A stretch of DNA of 64,000 nt from Actinophytocola sp963825445 (GTDB lineage Bacteria > Actinomycetota > Actinomycetes > Mycobacteriales > Pseudonocardiaceae). Made by a program: the position numbers and the translations under genes. The notes beneath the pieces are model-generated. The model was given only the letters and a program-made list of their open reading frames with translations. It ran no database searches and had not been told where the DNA came from. Shown here in pieces: positions 51,759 through 61,959 of this stretch; the first letter of the stretch is position 1; the number at the start of each line of letters is the position of its first letter. Where the stretch lies: assembly GCA_963825445.1 (NCBI GenBank), contig CAWGTM010000023.1:1-64000 (forward strand), in the 5' to 3' direction.

Positions 51759-53225
51759 ATGCTCGACGGCTCCACCGGGCTCGGTGAAGTCAGCACGATC
51801 ATTCTCGCCGCCGGCGAGGGCACTCGGATGCGGTCCGCCACACCGAAGGTGCTCCACCGGCTCGCCGGCCGTTCGCTGGTCGAACACGCGGTTCGCGCGG
51901 CTGCGGGCTTGGGCCCTCAGCACACGGCCGTCGTGGTCGGCCACGGCCGCGAAGCCGTCACCGAGCACCTGCACGAGGTCGCCAAGGCGATCGACGCGAC
52001 CGTCACGGTCGCCGTGCAGGAGCAGCAGCACGGCACCGGCCACGCGGTCGGTTGCGGGCTCGCCGCGCTGCCCGGCGACCTGACGGGAACCGTGCTGGTC
52101 ACCTACGGCGACGTGCCGCTGCTCGACACCGAGACGCTCACCGCGCTCCTGTCCGAGCACGCGAGCGCCGGCAACGCGGTCACCGTGCTGACCTCCGAGG
52201 TCACCGACCCCACCGGCTACGGCCGGATCATGCGTGACGGCGACGGCTCGGTCGTCGCGATCGTCGAGCAGAAGGACGCGACCCCCGAACAGGCGGCCGT
52301 CCGGGAGATCAACTCCGGCGTCTACGCGTTCGACGCGGTCGTGCTCGCCGAGGCGCTGACCAGGCTGTCCACCGACAACGCGCAGGGCGAGCTGTACATC
52401 ACCGACGTGCTGGGCATCGCCCGCGGCGACGGCCACCGGGTCGGCTCGTGGACCTGTGCCGACCCGTGGCTGGTCGAGGGCGTGAACGACCGCGTGCAGC
52501 TCGCGGCCCTGGGCGCCGAGCTGAACCGCCGGCTGACCACGCACTGGATGCGCCAGGGCGTGACCATGGTCGACCCGGCATCCGTGTGGCTGGACGCGGG
52601 CGTCGAGCTGGACCGCGACGTGGTGCTCGAGCCGGGCGTACAGCTGCGCGGCGCCACCACGGTCGGCGCGGGCGCGATGATCGGGCCGGACACCACGCTG
52701 ACCGACGTGACGGTCGGCGCGGGCGCGAGCGTGGTGCGCACCCACGGACGCGAGTCGGAGATCGGGCCGGGCGCGAGCGTCGGACCGTTCGCCTACCTGA
52801 GGCCGGGGGTACGACTGGGGACCGACTCCAAGATCGGCACGTTCGTCGAGGTGAAGAACTCCGAGATCGGCACGGGCACGAAGGTGCCGCACCTGTCCTA
52901 CGTGGGCGACGCCACCATCGGCGACCACTCCAACATCGGCGCCGCCAGCGTGTTCGTGAACTACGACGGCGTCACCAAGCACCGCTCGGTCGTCGGGTCG
53001 CACGTGCGCACCGGCTGCGACAACATGTTCGTGGCGCCGGTGACCGTGGGCGACGGCGCCTACAGCGGGGCGGGCACCGTGCTCCGCGAGGACGTGCCAC
53101 CGGGCGCGCTCGCGGTGTCCATGGGACCGCAACGCAACATCGAGGGCTGGGTACAGCGACGACGGCCGGGCACCGCGGCGGCCGAGGCAGCACAGCGCGC
53201 GCTCGACTCTCAGGAGGACTCATGA
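51759..53225 (+). CDS. glmU: Bifunctional GlcNAc-1-P uridyltransferase/glucosamine-1-P acetyltransferase
   Basis: 488 residues. The N-terminal pyrophosphorylase domain has IILAAGEGTRMRSATPKVLH, QHGTGHAV and VTYGDVPLL. The C-terminal left-handed beta helix (hexapeptide repeats such as TTVGAGAMIGPDTTLTDVTV, GPGASVGPFAYLRPG, IGTGTKVPHLSYVGDATIG) carries the acetyltransferase, with IGAASVFVNYDGV. It makes UDP-GlcNAc for peptidoglycan. Its stop overlaps the prs start (ATGA), so glmU and prs are translationally coupled, as in mycobacteria (Rv1018c-Rv1017c). Confidence 0.97.
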   Translation: MLDGSTGLGEVSTIILAAGEGTRMRSATPKVLHRLAGRSLVEHAVRAAAGLGPQHTAVVVGHGREAVTEHLHEVAKAIDATVTVAVQEQQHGTGHAVGCGLAALPGDLTGTVLVTYGDVPLLDTETLTALLSEHASAGNAVTVLTSEVTDPTGYGRIMRDGDGSVVAIVEQKDATPEQAAVREINSGVYAFDAVVLAEALTRLSTDNAQGELYITDVLGIARGDGHRVGSWTCADPWLVEGVNDRVQLAALGAELNRRLTTHWMRQGVTMVDPASVWLDAGVELDRDVVLEPGVQLRGATTVGAGAMIGPDTTLTDVTVGAGASVVRTHGRESEIGPGASVGPFAYLRPGVRLGTDSKIGTFVEVKNSEIGTGTKVPHLSYVGDATIGDHSNIGAASVFVNYDGVTKHRSVVGSHVRTGCDNMFVAPVTVGDGAYSGAGTVLREDVPPGALAVSMGPQRNIEGWVQRRRPGTAAAEAAQRALDSQEDS

Positions 53226-54202
53226 ACGCGAAGTCCGGGACGCCCAAGAAGAACCTGATGTTCTTCTCGGGGCGCGCGCACCCTGAACTGGCCGAAGAGG
53301 TGGCCAAGCACCTCAACGTCTCGATCACTCCCCAGTCGGCCTACGACTTCGCGAACGGCGAGATCTTCGTCCGCTTCGAGGAGTCGGTGCGTGGCTGCGA
53401 CGCGTTCGTCATCCAGAGCCACTGCGAGCCGATCAACCAGTGGGTGATGGAACAGCTGATCATGGTCGACGCGCTGAAGCGGGCGTCGGCCAAGCGGATC
53501 ACCGTGATCATGCCGTTCTACCCGTATGCCAGGCAGGACAAGAAGCACAAGGGCCGCGAGCCGATCTCCGCGCGCCTGATCGCCGACCTGTTCAAGACGG
53601 CGGGCGCCGACCGGATCATGACGGTCGACCTGCACACCGCCCAGATCCAGGGCTTCTTCGACGGGCCGGTCGACCACCTCTTCGCGCAGACGCTGCTGTC
53701 GAAGTACGTGAAGGAGACCTACGGATCGGACAACGTCACGGTCGTCTCGCCGGACGCCGGCCGCACGAAGCTGGCCGAGAAGTGGGCGGACGACCTTGGC
53801 GGCGTGCCGATCGCGTTCATCCACAAGACGCGTGACCCGCTGCGCCCGAACGACGTCGTGGCCAACCGCGTGGTCGGCGAGGTCCGCGACCGGCTGTGCG
53901 TGGTGATCGACGACATGGTCGACACCGGCGGCACGATCGCCAAGGCCGTGGACCAGCTGCTCGGCGAGGGCGCGAAGGACGTGGTGGTCGCGGCCTCCCA
54001 CGGCGTGCTGTCGGGCCCGGCCCCGCGGCGACTCCAGGAGAGCGGCGCGCGGGAGGTCGTCATGACCAACACGCTGCCCATCCCGGACGAGAAGCGCTTC
54101 CCCACGCTCACCGTCCTGTCGATCGCTCCCCTGCTGGCCCGCGCCATCCAGGAGGTCTTCGAGGACGGCTCGGTAACAAGCCTCTTCGACGGCAACGCCT
54201 GA
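53222..54202 (+). CDS. prs: Ribose-phosphate pyrophosphokinase
   Basis: 326 residues from the ATG at 53222. Makes PRPP from ribose 5-phosphate and ATP. ATP-binding FANGEIFVRFEESVRG, the flexible region YPYARQDKKHKGREPISA, the metal/substrate stretch VDLHTAQIQGFFDGPVDHL, and the PRPP loop CVVIDDMVDTGGTIAKAV are all present. Length matches class I enzymes. It shares an operon with glmU upstream; rplY follows after a 181-bp leader region. Confidence 0.98.
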   Translation: MNAKSGTPKKNLMFFSGRAHPELAEEVAKHLNVSITPQSAYDFANGEIFVRFEESVRGCDAFVIQSHCEPINQWVMEQLIMVDALKRASAKRITVIMPFYPYARQDKKHKGREPISARLIADLFKTAGADRIMTVDLHTAQIQGFFDGPVDHLFAQTLLSKYVKETYGSDNVTVVSPDAGRTKLAEKWADDLGGVPIAFIHKTRDPLRPNDVVANRVVGEVRDRLCVVIDDMVDTGGTIAKAVDQLLGEGAKDVVVAASHGVLSGPAPRRLQESGAREVVMTNTLPIPDEKRFPTLTVLSIAPLLARAIQEVFEDGSVTSLFDGNA

Positions 54203-54383
54203 CCCTGCCCCCGAAACGGTTGCGCGAAGTGGCCGCGTAGACTATCGGGGTTGCCTCGGCGAGGGCAGGCTTCACGCCTGGCGTGATCGACGCGGCGGCT
54301 TAATTGCCGCGCGTTCAACCGTCGCCGCAGGCCGCCGCCACCGAGAAGCCCCGCAGCGTTCCATCAGCAAGGAGAGCCCCACC
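54203..54383 (+). promoter_or_regulatory. Leader region of rplY with GC-rich hairpin
   Basis: A 181-bp spacer before rplY. It has a stem CGCGGC/GCCGCG around GGCTTAATT (54291-54311), an AGGC-TTCAC-GCCT stem near 54267, and an AAGGAG ribosome site close to the GTG start. A TAGACT sequence at about 54237 could be a -10 box without a clear -35. A separate promoter or attenuator for rplY is likely but not proven. Confidence 0.35.
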
Positions 54384-55016
54384 GTGTCCGAGGTCCGTCT
54401 CGCCGCCGAAGCACGCACCGAATTCGGCAAGGGCGCCGCGCGCCGCACCCGTCGCGCCGGCAAGATCCCCGCGGTCCTGTACGGCCACGGTTCCGACCCG
54501 AAGCACCTGGCCCTGCCGGCGCTCGAGTTCGCCCGCGTGGTCCGTGAGCACGGTCAGAACGCCGTGCTGACCCTGGAGATCGACAGCGCCAGCGCCGAGC
54601 TGGCACTCACCAAGACCGTCACCACCCACCCGATCAAGAACTACATCGAGCACGTCGACCTGCTGCTCGTCCGTCGTGGCGAGAAGGTCACGGTCGAGGT
54701 TCCGATCGTGGTCAACGGCGACGCCACCCCTGGCACCCTGGTCACCCAGGACCTCACCTCCCTGCTGGTGGACGTCGAGGCCCTGCACATCCCGGAGCAG
54801 TTCGAGATCTCGATCGAGGGCGTCGAGGCCGGCACCTCGATCTTCGCGTCCGACATTCAGCTGTCCGAGGGCGCCGAGCTGATCACCGACCCCGAGGCGC
54901 TGGTCATCGCGATCAACGTCGCGCCCACCGCTGAGCAGATGGACGCCGACACCGACAGCGCCGAGGCCGCTCCGGCCGCCGAGGCCGAGGAGTCGGAAGA
55001 GTCCACCGAGGACTGA
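54384..55016 (+). CDS. rplY: 50S ribosomal protein L25 (Ctc type)
   Basis: 210 residues from a GTG at 54384. The N-terminal 5S-rRNA-binding domain (VRLAAEARTEFGKGAARRTRRAGKIPAVLYGHG) is followed by the longer TL5/Ctc-type C-terminal domain (VTVEVPIVVNGDATPGTLVTQ; LHIPEQFEISIEGVEAGTSIFASDI). It ends with an acidic Glu/Ala/Ser tail (AAEAEESEESTED) usual in actinobacteria. The CTC form is linked to general stress in Bacillus. Order prs-rplY-pth matches Rv1017c-Rv1015c-Rv1014c. Confidence 0.96.
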   Translation: MSEVRLAAEARTEFGKGAARRTRRAGKIPAVLYGHGSDPKHLALPALEFARVVREHGQNAVLTLEIDSASAELALTKTVTTHPIKNYIEHVDLLLVRRGEKVTVEVPIVVNGDATPGTLVTQDLTSLLVDVEALHIPEQFEISIEGVEAGTSIFASDIQLSEGAELITDPEALVIAINVAPTAEQMDADTDSAEAAPAAEAEESEESTED

Positions 55017-55024
55017 GAGTCGCC

Positions 55025-55055
55025 CGTGTGGGGCGGCCGAGCGCCGCCCCACACG
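55025..55055 (+). terminator. Perfect 13-bp hairpin between rplY and pth
   Basis: CGTGTGGGGCGGC and GCCGCCCCACACG flank the five-base loop CGAGC, an uninterrupted 13-bp GC-rich stem. There is no U tract after it and the pth ribosome site follows at once. It could be an intercistronic attenuator, processing site or stability element rather than a full terminator. Confidence 0.6.
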
Positions 55056-55073
55056 GAGCAAGGCGGCACGCAC

Positions 55074-55661
55074 ATGGCTTCACCTATCGACGACGACCCG
55101 GTACTGGTCGTCGGCCTCGGCAACCCGGGGCCCAAGTACGTGGCCAACCGGCACAACATCGGGTTCCTGGTGGCCGACGAGCTGGCCGCGCGCATGGGTG
55201 GCAAGTTCAAGGCGCACAAGGGCGGCGCCGACGTGCTCGAGGGGCGGCTGGCGGGCCGGCGGGTAGCGCTGGCCAAGCCCCGGTCGTACATGAACGTCTC
55301 GGGCGGGCCGGTCGTCGGCACCGCGCGGTTCTACAAGGTGACCCCGGAGAATCTGGTGGTCATCCACGACGAGCTGGACCTGCCCTACGGCACCGTCCGG
55401 CTCAAGCTCGGCGGTGGCGAGAACGGCCACAACGGCCTCCGGTCGATCACCAAGTCCCTCGGCACCCGCGACTACCAGCGGGTACGGTTCGGCATCGGGC
55501 GACCGCCCGGGCGGATGGATCCCGCGGACTTCGTGCTCAGGGACTTCTCCGGGACCGAACGCAAGGAACTGGCCTTCGCGGTCGACCTGTGTGCCGACGC
55601 CACGGAGGCACTGGTGAGCAAGGGACTGGAAGCGGCGCAGAATCTGTTCCACGCCCGCTGA
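55074..55661 (+). CDS. pth: Peptidyl-tRNA hydrolase
   Basis: 195 residues from the ATG at 55074. Releases peptides from prematurely dropped peptidyl-tRNA. Catalytic landmarks: VVGLGNPGPKYVANRHNIGF with the essential Asn and His, KPRSYMNVSGGPV, VIHDELDLPYGTVRLKLGGGENGHNGLRSI with the catalytic Asp, and RVRFGIGRPPGRMDPADFVL. Length is normal. The hairpin upstream may tune its level relative to rplY. Confidence 0.97.
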   Translation: MASPIDDDPVLVVGLGNPGPKYVANRHNIGFLVADELAARMGGKFKAHKGGADVLEGRLAGRRVALAKPRSYMNVSGGPVVGTARFYKVTPENLVVIHDELDLPYGTVRLKLGGGENGHNGLRSITKSLGTRDYQRVRFGIGRPPGRMDPADFVLRDFSGTERKELAFAVDLCADATEALVSKGLEAAQNLFHAR

Positions 55662-55677
55662 GCACGGAGGCAGCCGC

Positions 55678-56475
55678 ATGGAGGACAGCACCAACGACGT
55701 CGTCCCGCTGACACCGTTGGTCGTGGACGTCGTGACCTTCGACCGCGCCCCGCTCGGCCGTCGCGGCTACCACGAGGACCAGGTCGACGAGTACCTCGAC
55801 CGTATCCAGGCCACCCTCGCGGGCACCGACAACCTCACGGCGCGGGAAGTGCGCGAGGTGGTGTTCGACGCGGCCCCGCTCATCCGCCGCGGCTACCACG
55901 AGGACCAGGTCGACGACTTCCTCGATCTCGTGGTCACCGAGCTGGACACCCGGGAGCGCAACCGCTCGACGCGTGCCGATCAACAACGCCAGCGCACACC
56001 CCGGCCGGCCGCGCGCACGACGGCGCCGCCCGCGGACGCCTCGGAGCAGACCAGCCCGGTACTGCCCAAACTCCCTGCCGAACAGCCAAAGGCCACGGCG
56101 TCGAACCCGTCGTTCGCACCGGCCGCCGCGCCACCGCGAGCCACCTCCTCCCGCCCGTCGTTCCCGCCGGTCTCCAGGGCCACCGCCTCCACCCCGTCGT
56201 TCCACCCGGTCGACGCACAGCAGCCGACCGGTACTCCCGGCCGCGGGCCCCTGGCCCTGCCACTCCCCCCGACCCCACCGGACGAGCGCGGCTACCACCC
56301 GGCCGACGTGGCCCGGCTGGTCGCCCTGCTCAAGGAGCCGTCCGAACCCCCGAGTTCGGCCGCCATCACCGGCATGCGCCTGAACCGTATGGATGTGGGC
56401 CAGGGCTATCACGCGGGCGCCGTGGACGCGATGCGCGCCATCTGGATCACCGAGCTGCGCCGCCGCGGGCTCTGA
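55678..56475 (+). CDS. Protein with repeated DivIVA-like modules and Pro/Ala/Ser linker
   Basis: 265 residues starting 16 bp after pth, with GGAGG upstream. Residues 17-46 (VVTFDRAPLGRRGYHEDQVDEYLDRI) and about 61-90 (EVVFDAAPLIRRGYHEDQVDDFLDLV) are near-duplicate DivIVA N-terminal-type motifs. After a low-complexity linker (residues 95-200), two weaker relatives occur: RGYHPADVARLVALL and MDVGQGYHAGAVDAMRAIWI. No coiled coil, signal peptide or membrane helix. Multiple membrane-curvature-sensing motifs without the coiled coil is unusual. It may be an adaptor for polar growth or division; function unknown. Confidence 0.78.
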   Translation: MEDSTNDVVPLTPLVVDVVTFDRAPLGRRGYHEDQVDEYLDRIQATLAGTDNLTAREVREVVFDAAPLIRRGYHEDQVDDFLDLVVTELDTRERNRSTRADQQRQRTPRPAARTTAPPADASEQTSPVLPKLPAEQPKATASNPSFAPAAAPPRATSSRPSFPPVSRATASTPSFHPVDAQQPTGTPGRGPLALPLPPTPPDERGYHPADVARLVALLKEPSEPPSSAAITGMRLNRMDVGQGYHAGAVDAMRAIWITELRRRGL

Positions 56476-56591
56476 CGCCCGTTCGGGAAGTCGGCCTCGC
56501 CCGATCGTCCGTCCCGCCCGCGTAGCGGGCATGCCGCCGCAACGGCGATGGTGCTGGTACCAAAAACGACCAGGCCAACAAAGGCGGCGAC

Positions 56592-57179
56592 ATGAGCGAC
56601 GAGGTGCTGCGACAGGGGTCGAACGGCGACGACGTCAGCGAGCTGCAGACACACCTGTACCAGCTCAGTTTCTACGCCGGCACCATCGACGGATATTTCG
56701 GTCCCACCACTGAGGAAGCGGTCACCGCGTACCGCGAATGGAGCGGGGCCGGCCACGGCGTCGAGCTGGACCAGGACCTGCGTAGGGCCCTGGCCGTCCA
56801 CGCCGAGCAGTACGCCCAGCCGGAGAGCCCCGCTGTGGACGTCTCCGACCTGCAGACCCATCTGTACCAGCTCAACTTCTACGCCGGCACGTTCGACGGC
56901 CAGCTCGGGCCGATCACCGAGGCGGCGCTCACCGCGTACCGCGAGTGGAGCGGGCTCGGCGCGGACACGGACCTCGACCAGCTGCGCCCGACCCTCGCCG
57001 CGCACGCCGAGCAGTACGCCGACCAGGGCACGGAAGCAGCGGCAACAGAAACTGCGGCAACGGAACCGGCAGCCGAGGCACCCCAGCCGAAGGCGATCCC
57101 ACCGGTCGCGAACGACGAGATCGACGACGCGGAAACCGAAGAAGCCCCGGCGCCCGACCTCGAAGCCGCGGCGCTGTAG
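56592..57179 (+). CDS. Double peptidoglycan-binding-domain protein without signal peptide
   Basis: 195 residues. Two PG_binding_1-type repeats: residues 5-50 (LRQGSNGDDVSELQTHLYQLSFYAGTIDGYFGPTTEEAVTAYREWSG) and 82-125 (VSDLQTHLYQLNFYAGTFDGQLGPITEAALTAYREWSG). An acidic Ala/Glu/Pro tail ends DLEAAAL. Such domains normally bind murein outside the cell, yet the protein has neither signal peptide nor membrane anchor, so export by another route or a non-wall ligand must be considered. It lies 17 bp upstream of the next gene, so the two probably work together. Confidence 0.82.
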   Translation: MSDEVLRQGSNGDDVSELQTHLYQLSFYAGTIDGYFGPTTEEAVTAYREWSGAGHGVELDQDLRRALAVHAEQYAQPESPAVDVSDLQTHLYQLNFYAGTFDGQLGPITEAALTAYREWSGLGADTDLDQLRPTLAAHAEQYADQGTEAAATETAATEPAAEAPQPKAIPPVANDEIDDAETEEAPAPDLEAAAL

Positions 57180-57195
57180 AAACGGAGGACATGAC

Positions 57196-57846
57196 ATGGG
57201 TGCAGGGGCAGACCTGGCATTCAAGGCGTTGGACTTCGGCGTGTCCGAGCTGTCCAAGGGCGGCATCACGCTGAAGTCCCCGGACAAGGCGGGCGTGCGG
57301 GCGGAGAACCTCTCCGACGAGGTCCGGGACCGGTTGAAGGCGATCGGACCGGTCAGGAAGTCGATCTTCAGTTACCGGAGCTTCACGGGCATGTGGGACC
57401 ACTACAGCTCGGTCGACCAGGACGGCGACGGCCCGCAGCGCGTCCGGTCGGACACGCCGGCGACCGTCGGCGGCTACGAGGTCGACACCGAGGTGTTCGA
57501 GAACGCGAACGTCAAGCTGCAGTGCACGGTGCAGTACAACGGTCCCGAGGTCTGGGCGACCTTCGACCTCTCGATCGACGGCATGCGGTCACGGCTCGGC
57601 ACCGAGACCACCATCGACATCAAGCCCCAGCTCGACCTCGAGACGGTGGACGCGCCGGACAACTGGAAGAAGATCGGCCTCACGGAGTTTCCCGTGATCT
57701 ACCTGCCGGTGACCGTGTTCGTCGACGAGGTGTGGCCGAACGACAACTTCAAGGCGTCCTTCACCCTGGTGTTGTCCGGCATGTACGGCTTCGGCGTGAC
57801 CTCGGGGGGCTCGTTCCAGCAGGAATACCGGGAGGTCAGCGACTGA
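57196..57846 (+). CDS. Unknown beta-rich protein, partner of the peptidoglycan-binding-domain protein
   Basis: 216 residues, GGAGG upstream. No family is recognised. The N terminus (MGAGADLAFKALDFGVSELSKGGITL) is helical; from residue 60 the pattern alternates as in a beta sandwich (YRSFTGMWDHYSSVDQDGDG, VKLQCTVQYNGPEVWATFDLSIDGM, VIYLPVTVFVDEVW, ASFTLVLSGMYGFGVTSGGSF). One Cys, no signal peptide, no membrane helix, no obvious active site. It sits at the end of the unit that includes the double peptidoglycan-binding protein, and its stop lies at the edge of a long hairpin. Confidence 0.72.
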   Translation: MGAGADLAFKALDFGVSELSKGGITLKSPDKAGVRAENLSDEVRDRLKAIGPVRKSIFSYRSFTGMWDHYSSVDQDGDGPQRVRSDTPATVGGYEVDTEVFENANVKLQCTVQYNGPEVWATFDLSIDGMRSRLGTETTIDIKPQLDLETVDAPDNWKKIGLTEFPVIYLPVTVFVDEVWPNDNFKASFTLVLSGMYGFGVTSGGSFQQEYREVSD

Positions 57847-57894
57847 GAGGGCGCGCGGGCAGGGCGGGCCGCCAGCCCTGTCCGCGAGCCCTCT
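57846..57894. terminator. Long-armed hairpin at convergent gene ends (hairpin family member 2)
   Basis: Arms 57846-57864 and 57876-57894 match at 17 of 19 positions around an 11-base loop. The arm pattern AGAGGG...CGCG...ACAGGG is shared with the hairpin at 44881-44963. It lies between the ends of the unknown gene (plus) and the acyl-AMP ligase gene (minus), suiting a bidirectional terminator. Confidence 0.7.
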
Positions 57895-57897
57895 TGG

Positions 57898-59574
57898 TCA
57901 GGCCGAGTCGCTCTCCCGGTTGCCGATGCTCTCCGCCAACTGCTCGCCGGCCGCGGCGCGCCGAAGCTTGCCGGACGGCGTCTTCGGCAGCGAGCCGGCG
58001 GGCAGCACGAGCACGGCGGACGGCCGGGCGTTCACGGCTTCGAAGACCCGTGAGCCGATCTCCTTGCGCAGCAACTTTTCCACGTCGGCGTCACCGGCCT
58101 TCTTGGACTCCACGACGACCGCGAAGCGTTCGCGCCGGGTGCCGGCGTCGAGTCGGACGGCCACCGCGTTGCCGGCACGCACACCCTCCACAGCGGACGC
58201 CGCGCGTTCGATGTCCGTGGGGTAGATGTTGCGGCCCGCCAGGATGATCACGTCCTTGGCGCGTCCGCAGATCACGACCTCACCGTCGGCGAGATAGCCG
58301 ATGTCGCCCGTGTTGAGCCAACCCTCGGCGTCCTGCGTGGCCTGCGGACCGTCGACCGTCAGGTAGCCGGGGGTCACGGCGGCGCCGCGGATCCGGATCT
58401 CGCCGACCTCCCGCTCGCCGCGGCGGTTGCCGTCACCGTCGACGATCTCCACGTCGAAACCCTTGAGCGGCTTGCCGAGCAGCGCGAACGACCGCGCGCT
58501 CGAGCTGGGCGCCACGGACACCGCGCGGTTCTCCGACTCCAACTGTTCGGCGTCCACATAGTCCAGCCGCAGCCCGGTGAACAGCGGCGCGAACGAGATG
58601 GCGAGCGTGCCTTCCGCCATGCCGTACGCGGGGAACACACACTCCGGCGCCATGCCGAACCGCGCACCCGCGTCGGTGAACGCCTTCACTGCCTTCTCGT
58701 CGATCGGCTCGGCACCGTTGAGTGCCAGGCGAAGCGAGGACAGGTCGTACGCGTCGTCTTCGTCCACACCGGACAGTCGACGGCCCAGCAGGGCGTACGC
58801 GAAGTTCGGCGCGGCCGTGACAGTGCCGCCGTACTTGGAGATCAGCTCGGCCCACAGCAGCGGACCGGTGAGGAAGTCGACCGGGGTGACCTTCACCAGC
58901 TCGATGCCGAGTGTCATGGGGGTGGTGTAGAAGCCGACCATGCCCATGTCGTGGAACATCGGCAGCCACGAGACCATCGTGTCGTTCTCGTAGTCGAGCC
59001 CGGCGCCGTCGGCCATGTCCAGGATGTTCGCGATGAGGTTGCCGTGGGTGATCCGCACGGCCTTGGGGTCGGCCGTGGAGCCGCTGGTGAGCTGGAGCAG
59101 CGCCGGAGCGTCCTCGTCGACCTCGACCACCGAGTCGAGCGGTGTGCCGCCCTCGAGGTCGGTGATCAGGTGGTAGGCGATGCCGTGCTGGTCGAGCACC
59201 GGCGCCAACTGGTCGAACGGCGCACCCAGCAGCACGAGCTTCGAGCCGATCATGTTCAGCACGCGCACCGTGTCCTCGGCCCACACGGCGAGGTCCGAGC
59301 GCGGCGTGGGCTGGTGCAGCATGGTCACGCTGCCGCCGGCCAGCCAGACCGCCTGCACGGCCGGCCCGATCACCGCGGGCTCGGCGGCCAGCAGCGCCAC
59401 CGCGTCGTGCCGGGCGAGACCTCTGGTGACCAGCGTGCCGGCCATCGACCGGGCCTGTTCGTGGATCTGCGCCCAGGTGGTGCGCACAGCTTCCTTGGGC
59501 TCGCCGGTGGTTACCCCGTGCCGCAGCCCGCCGTCCTTGGCGGTGTCGATCAGCTTGTCGACGAAACGACTCAT
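57898..59574 (-). CDS. Fatty acyl-AMP ligase / acyl-CoA synthetase-like protein
   Basis: 558 residues from the ATG at 59574, with GGAG upstream. ANL superfamily motifs: LLQLTSGSTADPKAVRITHGN (P-loop), FHDMGMVGF, AYGMAEGTL, TGDIGYLADGEVVICGRAKDVIILAGRNIYP, and the C-terminal catalytic Lys in LPKTPSGKLRR. The RLPL-type details and FAAL-like insertion (VEIVDGDGN region) suit adenylation of fatty acids for transfer to a carrier or CoA. It corresponds in position to Rv1013 (annotated Pks16), beside pth and ispE. Exact acyl acceptor is unknown. Confidence 0.9.
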   Translation of the reverse strand: MSRFVDKLIDTAKDGGLRHGVTTGEPKEAVRTTWAQIHEQARSMAGTLVTRGLARHDAVALLAAEPAVIGPAVQAVWLAGGSVTMLHQPTPRSDLAVWAEDTVRVLNMIGSKLVLLGAPFDQLAPVLDQHGIAYHLITDLEGGTPLDSVVEVDEDAPALLQLTSGSTADPKAVRITHGNLIANILDMADGAGLDYENDTMVSWLPMFHDMGMVGFYTTPMTLGIELVKVTPVDFLTGPLLWAELISKYGGTVTAAPNFAYALLGRRLSGVDEDDAYDLSSLRLALNGAEPIDEKAVKAFTDAGARFGMAPECVFPAYGMAEGTLAISFAPLFTGLRLDYVDAEQLESENRAVSVAPSSSARSFALLGKPLKGFDVEIVDGDGNRRGEREVGEIRIRGAAVTPGYLTVDGPQATQDAEGWLNTGDIGYLADGEVVICGRAKDVIILAGRNIYPTDIERAASAVEGVRAGNAVAVRLDAGTRRERFAVVVESKKAGDADVEKLLRKEIGSRVFEAVNARPSAVLVLPAGSLPKTPSGKLRRAAAGEQLAESIGNRESDSA

Positions 59575-59594
59575 GTCTCCAACTGTAGATGGGA

Positions 59595-61352
<1,758 letters not shown>

Positions 61353-61416
61353 CACGCGGGTGACGTTACCGACCGTGCCCTTTGTGCGTGGCTACCGGTC
61401 CGGCCAGAATGATCGG

Positions 61417-61959
61417 ATGCGTCCGCGGCAGGGCGAGCTCCTGCACTTCTCGGAAGATCCCACGATCACGAGGTTCGTCCCGCAGGTGGCGCGCACGTCG
61501 CGGGAGCCGGAGGCGTACGTGTGGGCCGTGGACTCGGCCCGCTGCCCGGACTACTGGTTCCCGCGCGACTGCCCACGCGCGATGGCCTGGACCACCCCCG
61601 CGACCACCACCCCCGACCGGGACCGGATCATCGGCGCCGGCTGCGGCGACCGCGTGCACGCCATCGAGTACGACTGGCTCCCGGCCATGCGGGCGGTGCG
61701 CCTGTACGCGTACCGCCTCCCGGCGGCTTCTTTCACTCCGATCGGCACGCCGGAACCGAACGCGCACGTGGCAACGCGCACGGTCCTGCCGCTGGGCCCA
61801 CCGGAACCGGTGGGCGATCTGCTGGCGCTGCACGAGAAGTACGGCATTCAGCTGCGGGTGCTGAACAACCTGTGGCCCTTCTGGGACGCGGTGGTGAGCA
61901 CGACCGTGGGGTTCAGCGGCATCCGCCTGGCCAACGCCCGCCCGCGCCCGGTCAGCTGA
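61417..61959 (+). CDS. DUF6886-like protein
   Basis: 180 residues from the ATG at 61417. The start LLHFSEDPTITRFVPQVART and the middle YVWAVDSARCPDYWFPRDCPRAMAWTT match a conserved actinobacterial/Firmicute family (DUF6886) of unknown function. VHAIEYDWLPAMRAVRLYAYRLP and GDLLALHEKYGIQLRVLNNLWPFWD follow. One CPDYWFPRDCPR Cys pair could bind metal. It converges on the lipoprotein gene with an eight-base overlap of coding ends. Confidence 0.78.
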   Translation: MRPRQGELLHFSEDPTITRFVPQVARTSREPEAYVWAVDSARCPDYWFPRDCPRAMAWTTPATTTPDRDRIIGAGCGDRVHAIEYDWLPAMRAVRLYAYRLPAASFTPIGTPEPNAHVATRTVLPLGPPEPVGDLLALHEKYGIQLRVLNNLWPFWDAVVSTTVGFSGIRLANARPRPVS

